This document shows positions 43,720-55,050 of a DNA stretch of 64,000 nt, one piece after another. The position numbers and the translations under genes are program-made. Below the pieces are notes generated by a model, which worked only from the letters and a program-made list of their open reading frames with translations, was not told the DNA's origin and searched no databases. Source of the stretch: Saccharina japonica (Eukaryota > Sar > Phaeophyceae > Laminariales > Laminariaceae); assembly GCA_008828725.1 (NCBI GenBank), contig MEHQ01000511.1, positions 368,897-432,896 of the forward strand, read 5' to 3'. The number at the start of each line of letters is the position of its first letter. Positions within the stretch are counted from its first letter, which is position 1.

Positions 43720-44885
43720 AACTTTTTTTTTGGCGATTTTTTCCACTGTTTTTTCATCCTTGTTTTCCGAACAAATGCAAAAACAAAAGCATTGAAAAAA
43801 CTGGGACATTATCAACGAGCCCCAAACACTTAGAAAGCTTATATTTCCACTTTTTCCATTTTACCTATGGCATTCATTTGCTGTTCGCAGTGTAGTCGGA
43901 AATCAAGAAGGAAAAACAAATGATTTTTTTCGACAAAAGTTAAACTTTTCCTCGATAAGCCCGGCCCTCAGTTGTAAAAAAGTGATCAATGGTTAACATT
44001 ATCGACGAAAAGCTAGTGAAAAAATATCAATGGTTAACATTATCAATGGTTGGGCTCAAAAGTTCAACCCTATTACTTACTGTAGAACGGCTTAAATTTC
44101 CATTTTTTCCCCATTTCGTTTCTGGGCATTTATTTGGAAGTTCGAGAGAAACGATAATTGAAAAACCCGACAAAACTTTACAAAACTTCCTTCGATAAGC
44201 ACACGGCTCTCGGTTAGTTACGATGGATAAGGAGCTCCGTCGGTGAGAAATAATCAATGGTTGAAATTTAAACCTAATACCTACCGTAGAACGGCTTAAA
44301 TTTCCATTTTTTCCCCCATTTTGTTTCTGGGCATTTATTTGGAAGTTCGAGAGGAACGATAATTGAAAAACCCGACAAAACTTTACAAAACTTGCTTCGA
44401 TAAGCACACGGCTCTCGGTTAGTTGCGATGGATAAGGAGCTCCGTCGGTGAGAAATCATCAATGGTTGAATTTTAAACCTAATACCTGCCGTAGAACGGC
44501 TTAAATTTCCATTTTTTTTTCCCATTTTGTTTCTGGGCATTTATTTGGAAGTTCGAGAGAAACGATAATTGAAAAACCAGACAAAACTTGACAAAACTTG
44601 CTTCGATAAGCACACGGCTCTCGGTTAGTTGCGATGGATAAGGAGCTCCGTCGGTGAGAAATCATCAATAGTTGAATTTTAAACCTAATACCTACCGTAG
44701 AACGGCTTAAATTTCCATTTTTTTCCCCATTTTGTTTCTGGGCATTTATTTGGAAGTTCGAGAGGAACGATAATTGAAAAACCCGACAAAACTTGACAAA
44801 ACTTGCTTCGATTAGCACACGGTTCTCGGTTAGTTGCGATGGATAAGGAGCTCCGTCGGTGAGAAATCATCAATGGTTGGAATTC
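43720..44885. repeat. ~205-bp tandem repeat
   Basis: Four close units, each with GTAGAACGGCTTAAATTTCC (44084, 44286, 44491, 44697), TTCTGGGCATTTATTTGGAA and GATAAGCACACGGCTCTCGG, plus an older diverged unit at 43720-44030. Confidence 0.95.
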
Positions 44886-45163
44886 TGAAATGATCAATGG
44901 TTGGGCTCAAAATTACGACCTTCAATACCTGCCACAGCACGGCTCTTGTATTTGGAACGCATGGACATGTGGCACAGCTCGAGTACACCTCTCTCTCTCT
45001 ATCTGTCTCTTCCTCCGTCGTACCGCAAATCCCCACCCAACATCCCATCCGTGCCCCACAAAAGTGAGGAGAACTTATGTAGATCTGACGTAATTTGTTT
45101 TGTATTTTGTTTTTTCACAAATTATGTATGTACACTTGATGTACAGCAGTACCGGTATATATA

Positions 45164-45200
45164 TGTATACCACTCTGTCCCGAAATATAAGGAACGTGTG
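45164..45200. mobile_element. Family H, one end only
   Basis: TACCACTCTGTCCCGAAATA..TAAGGAAC without a matching right end. Confidence 0.5.
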
Positions 45201-45344
45201 TTCATCAAATATTAAATACAACCGCCCCCCCCTTTTCCAAGACATACACAATTCATGATCGCTTTTGTCTACTACGTAGGACACCAGCCTGACAGATCCC
45301 TATCCCCGCTATACACATTGAAAAAGTTAAAAAAAAAAAAAACG

Positions 45345-45428
45345 ACAGCTGTGAGATCGAGGATTTCATCGAAAATCATTTTTGCAACCTGCGTGGGATA
45401 CTTCGATCGCGATAACTACGGGGTTTTG
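45345..45428 (-). repeat. Dispersed family I, reverse copy
   Basis: Minus strand: GCGATCGAAGTATCCCACGC..ATGAAATCCTCGATCTCACA. The motif is frameshifted here. Confidence 0.6.
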
Positions 45429-45602
45429 AGGGGGTGTACGATCCGGTAAATAAAACTATTCTCGAAAAAATAATGATGTGGAATTGTGAATGGCGTGTGC
45501 TATCCTACCGTAACTCCTCTGTTCGAAAAATAACATCGATGCGAAAATTCCGTGCATTGCTTGTGCTACGTTTCTGTTACTAGCTGGGAAGGGACGGACA
45601 AT

Positions 45603-45857
45603 ATGGAGGCGTTCCTTGTGCCCCGCCTGGTGGAGTGGAAGGAAAAGCGTGCCGCCAGGGTTTTGGCAGGTAAAGATCTCAGCGCGGCCGCCTACGAAGA
45701 CGAGGGTGACGAGGGCACCACCACCACCACCACCACCACCACCAGCGAACAGGGCGAAAGCAAAGACCGCCGCGACGACGGAGGAGGAGGAGGAGGAGGA
45801 GGAGGAGGAGGGGGAGGAGATAGCCGCGGGGGCGATGGTGGCGCAAACAGTGCGTAA
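45603..45857 (+). CDS. Hypothetical ORF with low-complexity tail
   Basis: 84 codons from the ATG at 45603. The first 24 residues (MEAFLVPRLVEWKEKRAARV) look coding, with GC-rich codons. They are followed by runs of Thr and then Gly from ACC and GGA repeats. A CTAG acceptor at 45578-45581 could make it an exon instead, but no partner exon was found and it does not join the LRR gene in frame. Downstream 45.9-46.2 kb repeats related GCGGCAAGC units. Confidence 0.3.
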   Translation: MEAFLVPRLVEWKEKRAARVLAGKDLSAAAYEDEGDEGTTTTTTTTTSEQGESKDRRDDGGGGGGGGGGGGGDSRGGDGGANSA

Positions 45858-45889
45858 CAACGGCGAGGAGGGAAGCTAGCTAGCGGACA

Positions 45890-46200
45890 GTTTTTACGGA
45901 AATAAAAGCAGCGGCGGCAAGCGATTATAGCGGCGCGGCAAAAAAACGGGAGAGACCTCCGTCGAAAAAGCCATCAGCTATTAACAGTAGTAGCGGGCAT
46001 TGCAAATTTGAAAGCATCTATTAATAGTAGTAGCGGGCATTGCGAAAGCAGGGGCGGCAAGCAATGACGGCGGGGAAAACCCGGGAAAGACTCCGCAGAA
46101 AAAGGCAACATCAAGAACGAGCGAGAGCAGCTAGCGGGACATGGCGGAGATGAAAGCAGCGGCGGTACGTAGCGATGGCGGGGCGGGAAAAAAAGAAACG
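45890..46200. repeat. ~120-bp tandem repeat (GCGGCGGCAAGCGA)
   Basis: Three units with GGGAAAGACTCCGYMGAAAA and TAGTAGTAGCGGGCATTGC, directly downstream of the 45.6-kb ORF. Confidence 0.75.
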
Positions 46201-46835
46201 GAAGGACCCTCCCTTAGAAAGTCCTGTTGTTGTACAGTACTTTTACGTATTATTGTTGTGTTCGCGCTATCGGACGGAGTGTGTGTGTGCGGCATAAGCT
46301 TTCAACCTCGGGTAACTCCTACTGTAAACAAACAATCCCCGAGAGAAGAGAGGAAACCGTTTTTGCGCTGTCGTTCTCTAGCAGGGAAAGGAAGCTAGCT
46401 TTCGCACGCTGCTGTGCTGTGCTGTCCTGTGCTGTCGATGCTATATGGGGAGAGCTTGTGACTTGAGGCATGGATGGATGGGCGAGTCGGCTGTTTGTTT
46501 TTTCGGAAATACGTGTCTAGGGTACATAGAGAAAAAAAATAGATGCCAGACGTCATGTCTACGGTACATGGAGAAAAACAAAATCGTGTGCAGCTCAGTA
46601 CTGTTTTGTGATGTACACCAATGCGGAAGGTAGTAGCACTTGCGTGGAAAGGAGGTTCTGGTTCGGAGCATAGTACATTCTATCGAAGGGAAGATGTCTG
46701 GCATGAAGGGCGGATCCTATCGCGTCGGGACTGAGGTTATATAGGCTGGCTGCCAAAACGATGCGCTTAGTGCCTTGTAGCAAGATATGAGATACATAGA
46801 TAGATACAGGAGTAGCGCGGGAGCGGGAGGGGGTA

Positions 46836-46911
46836 CTTGTTTGTTGCTCGCCTTTCGAGACGGAGCGAGACGATAGATAAAGCGCGGCGGGGGGGCGGGG
46901 GGGGGGGGCTT
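46836..46911 (-). mobile_element. Poly-C family B, short reverse copy
   Basis: GTACTTGTTTGTTGCTCGCC and TTTCGAGACGGAGCGAGACG. A long G run lies on the side away from the usual one. Confidence 0.6.
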
Positions 46912-47181
46912 CCTTGAAAACCATCGGACTGCGCAGAATGCGCAATTTGCAACCAGGACACCACGTAGCAGTATGCGACGCATCACTCGTTTTTGTATGT
47001 TTTGGTCCTTACTTTCGGATTTCGGGAACACCTTGGCGGGGTGGGTTAGGATGTACCAGTACAGCGAAGCCTGCCCAGTGTGTCACCCTCCTCCCTGCGC
47101 GCCCATGTTGTGTATACAATCGTGGGTAGTTTTTAGACTTACTATAGGGTATTTAAGTGCTGGTGCTCAAGATATTTTCAT

Positions 47182-47290
47182 TGCGGGAGACCATAGCAAA
47201 AAAAGGACTAAATGTGTTTGGTAAAAAATAGGTAAATATAACTAGGTTTTGGTGTGTGCCGTAGGCCCTATTTACTATGGCCCCCCGTCG
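47182..47290. mobile_element. MITE M1
   Basis: GCGGGAGACCATAGCAAAAA to ATTTACTATGGCCCCCCGTC. Confidence 0.8.
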
Positions 47291-47384
47291 GGAAAAAATG
47301 TGGGGTATTCTGAAAATACTCTCATAGAGGGCATACCCACACCCCTGAGTGTCACAGCCGTCACACTTTGTTCCCCTCCACAAG

Positions 47385-47535
47385 GAACATACTTCGTATA
47401 CTCGTATCCTTCATGCAAGGTCATATGAAACCGTAGTACGCGCGATCGAGGCATCTCATGCTACAATACGTAGTAGTAGTACGCAGCTTGCAAACACGGG
47501 TTTCGACGAAATCCTGGACCTCACTCCTGATGTTT
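47385..47535 (+). repeat. Dispersed family I, with insert
   Basis: GTAGTACGCGCGATCGAGGC..TTTCGACGAAATCCTGGACC. Reads GFDEILDLTPDV in one frame. Confidence 0.55.
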
Positions 47536-48342
47536 TTGGTTTTTGTTTTTTGGTTTATGTATGATATGCTGGTGTTAATATATTGTTATGTTATGTTACT
47601 ATTAACAATAGTACTGTATCGTTCTTCTGGTTTTTGCCAATCAGGCATGTCCCGATGTATCGTTCACGTGTTCCAGTTTTTTCTTTCGTATCAGAGCACC
47701 CTTGTTATATGTAGTACCCAACCTGTGCTTTCAGTGAGCCCCTTCACGGGGGGCTTCAGTCATTCATTTAGTCTATACTAACAGCCTAGGCCTTCCCATA
47801 AAAATACCCCGTGTTTCATCGTTTCCCGTTTCTCGTGTTCCTACTCTTGGACCTTCACGGGCCCTGCAGGGCAATGCCACAACAGTATACTTCGAAGTAG
47901 GACAATGAGCCCACCCTGACGAGCCTTATATAAGCAAGAAACATTGGGAAAATTTGGGGAAGCACCGGTTCCACGAAACAAGAACACGATGGATCGAAGA
48001 GATAGGTGCGGCGCTCCTGCTGGAAAAAACTGCAGACGAAAATAATGCTTAAGGAAAAACAGCCTACCCGTACGCAGGGGGGACTAAAAAAACATACATG
48101 CAGACATCCCAGGGCTACCGTATGTATCACACGAGTGATGAGATAACACCCCACACCCCCCCCTCCCCCCCATCTGGACGGGAATATAAGCCGCGTTTCA
48201 TGTTCATTTTAGAGTCTAAAGGGGGATTGTTTTCCCGACCAGGGTGGTAACAAGCAAGGTATATCACACCCCCTCCTGGAGTGAACTTCAGAGCCGATGA
48301 GGGGATCAGATCGCCCAACTCCTCTCACGCTCAAACGAAGCG

Positions 48343-48455
48343 GCGGGGGGGGGGGCGGGGGGGGGCGTACTCATTTAGTGCTTGCCTTAGTCCATTGGCC
48401 GTTGACCTCGCACCTCGCATCCCTTTCGCGACGAAGCCGCCGCGGCGCGGGGGGG
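48343..48455 (-). mobile_element. Poly-C family B, reverse copy
   Basis: A G run, CGTACTCATTTAGTGCTTGC, CCATTGGCCGTTGACC and CGCATCCCTTTCGCGACG. Confidence 0.75.
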
Positions 48456-49254
48456 GGAGGGGGAGGGGGTGGAGGTCGGCAGGACAAGAACACGAAGGGC
48501 TCTGGCACGTATGGCTACAACATGCCAAGGGCGAATTCGTAACAACTCTCGTCCTTTGCAGGCAGTTCAAGATCAACGCCGCTACACACACCAGTATCAT
48601 TCGTAGGCCTTCCGTAAGCAGCGAGTAGGTACAGGTTTATGCACCATTTTGATAGGGATCACGGAAATATTGGTCAGAATGCTGACATTTCTGTCAGCAT
48701 TCTGATAAATGTCAACAAACTGATATCAGTAGTGCCGACAATAAACGTAGATGCTGACATCTCAAGTAAGATTTGTTTGACAGGCACCGCTGTAACGACG
48801 ACCTGGAAATCACAATAAGATCGCGCAGCTGACAAGTGGTGATTTTTCCTATCTTCTGTGAATGAATGCCGTTTTTGCCCCCCGTTGCACTCACTGGTTC
48901 TAGATCCTGATCAAGTGGCCACAAATCTTCCATGTCTGCAAGATGCCATAGGATATAGACGTGGATGGCGTGATTGAAACAAGCTGCACACACATTTGTC
49001 AGAGAGGACCAAATCAATGTAAGCATAATCGAGTTGGGGTATATGCCACATTCTTATCACGTACCGGTACATAGTCCGCAACAGGAATACAAACAAACAA
49101 ACCCGGTTGTGCCACACCCTGATACGAACACAACAAACATAACAAACGGCGCATACATTGTATATCGTACCGGCCCAGGGTGATCTTCATTTCGTAGGTA
49201 TCGTAGCGTTTTTTTATTGCTCGAACATCGGACAGTGTGCAGTGTGCAGCATGG

Positions 49255-49625
49255 GCGCATGGTACGGTAGAGGTGCACAGCAGTAGTTCAGTGTGTTTTT
49301 TTTTATGAGGGTGGGGTGGTCACTTGAAGGGGCTGAAAACTGATTTTAGATGAAACAAAAGTGCTGCGTACCCGATGGACAATCCCTTAAGGCCTCAAGC
49401 ATAAAAACGAAAAACAGTGCGACAAACAAGAATGGAATTCCCGAACGGCTTTGGGTTAATAAACCCCTTAAGAACTGGTCCCACGTATGTGGGGACATAC
49501 TACTTGAAATTAGTGTGGGATAAGTTTTGCAGTTCTGAAAGTGTTAAGGAGCCCCCCCCCCGTCATTCCGAAACCGTTTCAGCCTAAAAACGGTACAGTA
49601 CCTCAATCGTACATAGCACGCGTCC
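49255..49625. mobile_element. TIR element family G carrying a nested TTAA element
   Basis: GCGCATGGTACGGTAGAGGT on the left; ACCTCAATCGTACATAGCAC..GCG on the right. Split at its internal GGGTTAAGGAGC by 49460-49543. Confidence 0.8.
49460..49543. mobile_element. 84-bp piggyBac-like MITE inserted at TTAA
   Basis: Bounded by TTAA at 49456-49459 and 49544-49547. Ends CCCTTAAGAACTG and inverse CACTTTCAGAACTG. The empty target GGGTTAAGGAGC is intact in two other family G copies. Confidence 0.8.
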
Positions 49626-49719
49626 ATGGTGAGCTTCAACGTTGATCACTCAAAAACATCCGCAAAACGAAGAAGAACAACCGAACGAAGGGAAACCCCC
49701 AAAAATGGCGTGTTTTGTG

Positions 49720-49978
49720 GACGCATGGTACGGTAGAGGTGTGCCATATTGTTTCTGAGGGTGGCCGTTTGAGGGGCTCTATATATCACCCAAAACATGA
49801 ATTTGGAGGGGGATAAAAGTGATACCCGATAAGCAACACCACCATGGTTTAACTATAAAGGAACGATATTGCAACACAAAAACGAAAGTTCGACGATTTT
49901 GGGTTAAGGAGCATTTTGATCATTCAGAAACCATTTTGATCATTCAGCGAAAAAGTGCTACCTCTATCGAAGCATGTG
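49720..49978. mobile_element. TIR element family G
   Basis: GACGCATGGTACGGTAGAGG..TGTGCC on the left, GCTACCTCTATCGAAGCATG on the right, intact GGGTTAAGGAGC inside. Confidence 0.8.
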
Positions 49979-50203
49979 TGTATCTATATATATACGCGTG
50001 TATATATATACGTGCATTGCGTTCTGAAGATACATCTCGACAACAGCAAACAATAACGTCGATGTGGTGAGATCAACAACTTTAGCTGCTTATTATTGGT
50101 CGCACAATGCCATGATGTGATGGTCTAAAGCGGCAACAGCATGAAAGCTACTTGTATACGTACTGTAGGTGTGACCTGCGATCCCACCGAATGTTTGACG
50201 GGT

Positions 50204-50204
50204 G

Positions 50205-50238
<34 letters not shown>

Positions 50239-50247
50239 CCAATTAAG

Positions 50248-50326
<79 letters not shown>

Positions 50327-50341
50327 GCAATCAATCAAGTC
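50204..50341. repeat. (AATC)n microsatellite
   Basis: About 34 tetranucleotides with few interruptions. Confidence 0.98.
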
Positions 50342-50576
50342 GATCGATACGATGGTTGGCGGTGAGGTGTCAGTCAGCACGATATGGTTGGTTGTGGGAC
50401 CTTGAGAGGGCTAAAACCCGTGTGCGACAACTTGCTCTAAATACTTCGTCTCACCAGTACATACACATTCATATATACCACAGGTATATACACATATATA
50501 CCACAGGCCAACCGCAGGGTAGCTGCGAGGAGCTCGCAGAAAAGCACAAAAGAGACGACGGCAAAATTTTGAGCGG

Positions 50577-50712
50577 GGGGGGGGGTGTACTCATGTCGTG
50601 CACGGCCGTAGTCATATGACGGTAAACCCTCGCATCTCTACAATGCCGGGACGGAGCACGTTGGGTTTTCACCAACCAGGCAGACATTGCTTGCACCAAG
50701 CGCGAAGGGGTG
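50577..50712 (-). mobile_element. Poly-C family A, 3' end, reverse
   Basis: A G run, TGTACTCATGTCGTGCACGG and CCGGGACGGAGCACGTTGGG to AGCGCGAAG. Confidence 0.85.
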
Positions 50713-51116
50713 CCCCAAATTGATGAATGTCTCGGCCCAAGCAGCCTCGGTTATTAACAGTTTATAGATAGTTTATAGAATACTACTGTAGTAGTTGGCA
50801 AAGTAGTTGTAGTCGTAGGAGAAGGGATACTTGATTAATTTATCATAAGGGGGGGGGACAATGCTGCTGTCAAGATGCTGCTGTTGTGTTCCTTGCACTC
50901 AGGGCATAGGTAAGGATACGAGTCGAGTCAACTTGCGGAGGGCCGTGGTAGCTGCCGCTCTCGGCAGGTATTGAATCGCCGCTCTCGGCAAGCGTTGGAA
51001 TTGCCACGAGCTAAGGATTAAGGCTGACTAGTGGCTCATGAGCTATAAAAAAAATAACGAAATCGGCATCGGCAGTTTCAAGACATTATGTTTGAGGTAG
51101 GTTGTTCGTGGTATGG

Positions 51117-51621
51117 GGGGGGGGGGGGGGGGGGGCNNNNNNNNNNNNNNNNNNNNNNNNNNNNNNNNNNNNNNNNNNNNNNNNNNNNNNNNNNNNNNNN
51201 NNNNNNNNNNNNNNNNNNNNNNNNNNNNNNNNNNNNNNNNNNNNNNNNNNNNNNNNNNNNNNNNNNNNNNNNNNNNNNNNNNNNNNNNNNNNNNNNNNNN
51301 NNNNNNNNNNNNNNNNNNNNNNNNNNNNNNNNNNNNNNNNNNNNNNNNNNNNNNNNNNNNNNNNNNNNNNNNNNNNNNNNNNNNNNNNNNNNNNNNNNNN
51401 NNNNNNNNNNNNNNNNNNNNNNNNNNNNNNNNNNNNNNNNNNNNNNNNNNNNNNNNNNNNNNNNNNNNNNNNNNNNNNNNNNNNNNNNNNNNNNNNNNNN
51501 AAAAAAAATAACAAAAAAAAACGGCACCCTGGTTGTCTAGCTCACGCAGCGAGTGGAGTGTTTTACAGCGTCGTTGCCAACCGACGCCAACCCAACCTAT
51601 AAATATATCATATATTTATAG
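51117..51621 (-). mobile_element. Poly-C family A copy containing an assembly gap
   Basis: A G run at 51115-51135, 364 N (51137-51500), then the other end of the family (CACCCTGGTTGTCTAGCTCA to the AT palindrome). TTCGTGGTATG flanks both sides. The missing part is probably the element body. Confidence 0.75.
51137..51500. other. Assembly gap (364 N)
   Basis: Unsequenced bases after a 21-nt G run. Reading frames across it are meaningless. Confidence 1.
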
Positions 51622-52273
51622 GGGGGGTTCGTGGTATGAGGGGGGTATAATTAATTAATTTAGCGAATGAGGGAGAAGAATATACAACCAAAGCATGGCA
51701 GAACTATGAGGTGTTCTATAGTACCGGGCGGCAAAATGGTATCTAAGCATCTGTGACAACACACACACAGCTTGTTGCCCAGAGTGCCGCCGAGCGGTAA
51801 AAAAAATGTCCCTGCGAGCTGTGGGCTGGGGAATAAATAAAATAAATAAAGAGTGGTGAAGAATGAAAACAAACTGAAGGGTATACCCATTAATAACATT
51901 TTCCTCTTTTTTGTTCATGTCTTCTTCTTTTTTTTTCCATTAGTTTCCATCCCATCTATTGTCTTTTGCACTACTTTCTCCAGTTACAAGTATACGCGAC
52001 AGATGTTAAGAACCTCTTATGTTTGGCCAGACTGGAATTCATTCTTATGCAAATGTAAGACTGGACCCGTGTGTTCCACACTACTTTCAGTACAAATAGG
52101 CCGCATTTCTTATGTACCCCCCCCCCCCAATCTCAGTCTCAAATTCTTGATTATCAGATTACTCTTAACCTCTGTCGTGCAATGCACTGTAGTTCCCGCT
52201 CCCTCTGCCTTTCGTACCTCAGATCCGAGGGGTCTCGTTTATAGCAGGCCGTAGTCCTCACCCCCCACCACCA

Positions 52274-52380
52274 TTACGGGGGACCCTAGTAAATAGGACC
52301 AAATATTGTTAGTAATAATAGTCAAATATAGAGGTTTTTATGTACACCGTAAGTCCTGTTTATTATGGTCCCCCGTAATA
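52274..52380. mobile_element. MITE M1, close to consensus
   Basis: ATTACGGGGGACCCTAGTAA, then TAGGACCAAATATTGTTAG and, at the right, TATTATGGTCCCCCGTAATA. Confidence 0.9.
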
Positions 52381-52902
52381 TTACTATACTGCGCGTGCCT
52401 TCGTTTTTTTTTTCATCATCGCGGTATGTAACAGCAGTTCACCATTTTCTCCTTCTCTCGTCGACTTTCGCGTCGAATTGTGTGCGTACATACTACTTGT
52501 ATACACACGCTATTAGAATAATAGGCATTTTCTGCGTGTTTCAATTTGTGTCCGAGAAAGAAAGCCTTCTACGCGTAGGGTCGGCCCGAACTCGCGAAAT
52601 CGACCTTCTTACACTACTGTAGTATCTACCTACTGAAGTGTGATACCCTGGCACGGGGTCTACTGCTAGAACACCGGGGGACGTCGATCTAGGTAGGTCT
52701 ACATACATATACCTGGTACCTCGTAAAATACTCTAGTGGGTACCCCGGCTTAAGAGCGGGCACGCTATAGCATAAGAGAATAGTACAGATATGATAGGAG
52801 AGGCCACATCGATCGGCTGATGGGCCCGCCTACACCAAAACAAAGCTATACATTTTCCCACTCACTGTGGATAAGAGAAAACGCTCTGTTAGTTAAGAGA
52901 TT

Positions 52903-53187
52903 ATTACGGGAGGCCATACATAGTAAACAGGACCCATGGTTTACACAAAAGCGTATATATTTATTTGGGTGAACGGTGGTAGTGCGTATTCTATTGAGTA
53001 CACGGAGGGGAGGAGAATTGGTTGGAGGAGATTGGTGGTATTCGACAAATAGGGTCAGCTTTTTCATTCTGAATGAATAATGCCCTGCACATTGTCGGAA
53101 GGCAAATAATATAATAATATATTTAACTATTTTTACTAACAATATTTGGTCCTATTTACTAGTGTTTACTATGGTCCTCCGTAATAG
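52903..53187. mobile_element. MITE M1 with ~170-bp insert
   Basis: ATTACGGGAGGCCATACATA to TTACTATGGTCCTCCGTAATA; the centre is split by unrelated sequence. Confidence 0.75.
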
Positions 53188-53431
53188 GTGTTTTAGGTTT
53201 TTTTCTGCACCGTAGGTCCTATTTACTATATAGTACAGGACACCTCCGTAATAAGAAACAGGAAAGCTGGCCCAGGCTGGATTTCTTATTTGAGGGAGCG
53301 CGCTTTCTACACTAGTTTCGAGATAACGACTCTCGAATTTATTAGTTTCTTGTAAATGTGAGCCTGGCTTTCTTTCTTATGAGCCTGTTTCTTATTAGGT
53401 GTCCTGTACTGTAAATATTACTGTATGGTCC
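53187..53431. mobile_element. Adjacent M1 remnant with a nested TIR element
   Basis: GCACCGTAGGTCCTATTTAC..GTACAGGACACC, then AATAAGAAACAGGAAAGC to GAGCCTGTTTCTTATT (nested, ~130 bp), then GGTGTCCTGTAC and GGTCCCACGTAATA. Confidence 0.7.
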
Positions 53432-53611
53432 CACGTAATAGTTGTCAAGTCCAGCTGTCATGGTATTTATGGTATCCCCCGTCTAGCCTCTGCCGAGCAT
53501 GGGCTGTCGCAGAGGACAGAGGGAGGGCAGTGTCGGCAGCAGCTACGCTACGAGAAAGAAAACGCAGCGTATGACTCGATGATACGTCTACCAGGGAAGG
53601 GAGTAACTTGC

Positions 53612-53756
53612 CTGGCTGGCCGTCTTTGACAGCCTCCACGTCGTCGGAGTCGTCCGGCTCTTTCTTGGTAGCCCCCTTCGTCGACCGAGGGGAGCCGCTG
53701 CTACTCTCGCCACGGCGCGAGTTTTTGTCTGCCCGGCCCTTTGGTTCCTTGCGGAG
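53612..53756 (-). CDS. Possible isolated coding exon, minus strand
   Basis: Read on the minus strand between an acceptor ending AACAGCAG and a GC-type donor (CAG/GCAAGT), an open frame gives a charged Ser-rich peptide: LRKEPKGRADKNSRRGESSS, GSPRSTKGATKKEPDDSDDV, EAVKDGQP. The composition is coding-like and unlike the surrounding repeats. No flanking exons were found, so this may be a gene fragment carried by repeats: it lies between two similar TCATGGTATT-ATGGTATCCCC segments (53457 and 53889). Confidence 0.25.
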
Positions 53757-54947
53757 CTGCTGTTACCATCCGAGCGACCTTATAGGCTGCTGCCGCGTCG
53801 TCCGTGGCGGGGGGAAGAGGTGGATGGATTTTGTACCCTCCTGATTTCTGTGCATGTGCATATACTGGCCCTTCAGGATGGGCTTGTGTCATGGTATTCA
53901 TGGTATCCCCGTTTCCCCTCTAGTGTTGAGGTGGCATGTTTCTACCGGAAACACGCCAAGAAAATAACGAATTGCTCGCACCGCTTCCCAGAAATTTATC
54001 TGATCAGGAACCAGCGGCAATATATAATAAACGCATCAAAACATCAATCTTGTGAGTGACTGAAGCGTCTTGTCTCAACCTGCTTCCGGTAGTGTTAATA
54101 GTAGGGTTATTATAGCCCCATGCCGCATAGCTGTAATCCAGTACCAAAACTGCCCAGGGCAGCAGTACCTTAACCCATTTAGAACTGAAAAAAAATCCAC
54201 ACAAATTTGGTCATTGGGCGTATCAGAGCTATAATATCATCCGTTCTGCAGCAGACAGGCCGATAGCGGGCACGCTTGAGAATGTACCTGGTACTTCGTA
54301 CGCCTGGTATTGTAGTTAAACGAAGTACGGCATCCACACCATTTTAACTCCCCCTAGGGGTTTCATGTTTCGCCTTTGTCGTGTGTCCTGCGTCCGTTAG
54401 AAGAAGCATATTGCCGCCCACTGTGAGCGCTGACAATTTATTGTATGATATCCGGTCGTACACATAAGGACTAAGGCTGCTTCTAGACAAGCCGTATTGT
54501 TTTTTGGGGTCCTAACCCCCCTGAGAAGGCATTTCCGATGCTACCCGCTCGCCTTCTGAGATGTGGGATCGTCACTGCCGTTTCTTTTAGTTTAGTTTTT
54601 GCCCTTTGCACCTTCTCCCATTTTCTCTTGTCTCCCCAGCCCCTTTGCCGTGTTTATTTCTGCGTTTGACGTCGCATCCCCGAGATTACCATCATGCTTC
54701 CGCCACATTCGTCATATACCGCGATACTTGCCGTAACACCGCGATTACCGGCGCGATAGTCGTCATACACCTGTGCCGGCGCCAAAGCATGAAACCCGGG
54801 TACTGGCCCAGACCAGAGTGCTTCGACGAAAAGGGTAAAATCTCCGCCACTAGCCTCGTATAACCGCTCCCAAATTTCTTACTTTCCCTGAAATATCAGG
54901 CTGAGTTTGTTTAGGGCTCTCTCTCTCTTTCGGGAGGTCCGGTATAT

Positions 54948-55050
54948 ATAACCCCGTAGTTCGCGCGATCGAAGTATCCCACGCAGCTTGTAAAGATGAG
55001 CTTAGACGAAATCCTCGATCTCACAGCTGTCGTTTTTTTTTTTTTTTTTT
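54948..55050 (+). repeat. Dispersed family I
   Basis: CCCCGTAGTTCGCGCGATCG, then ATGAGCTTAGACGAAATCCT (MSLDEILDLTAV) and a T18 run. Confidence 0.65.

Larger units (their letters stand above)
42648..45580. other. Intergenic region after the LRR gene
   Basis: No convincing exon seen. It holds a family C copy (42832-42912), degenerate ~57-bp repeats (43230-43470) and the ~205-bp tandem repeat (43720-44885). Confidence 0.6.

Noticed and set aside
51078..51602. Long frames across 51.1-51.6 kb
   Set aside because: They consist of undetermined bases in an assembly gap.
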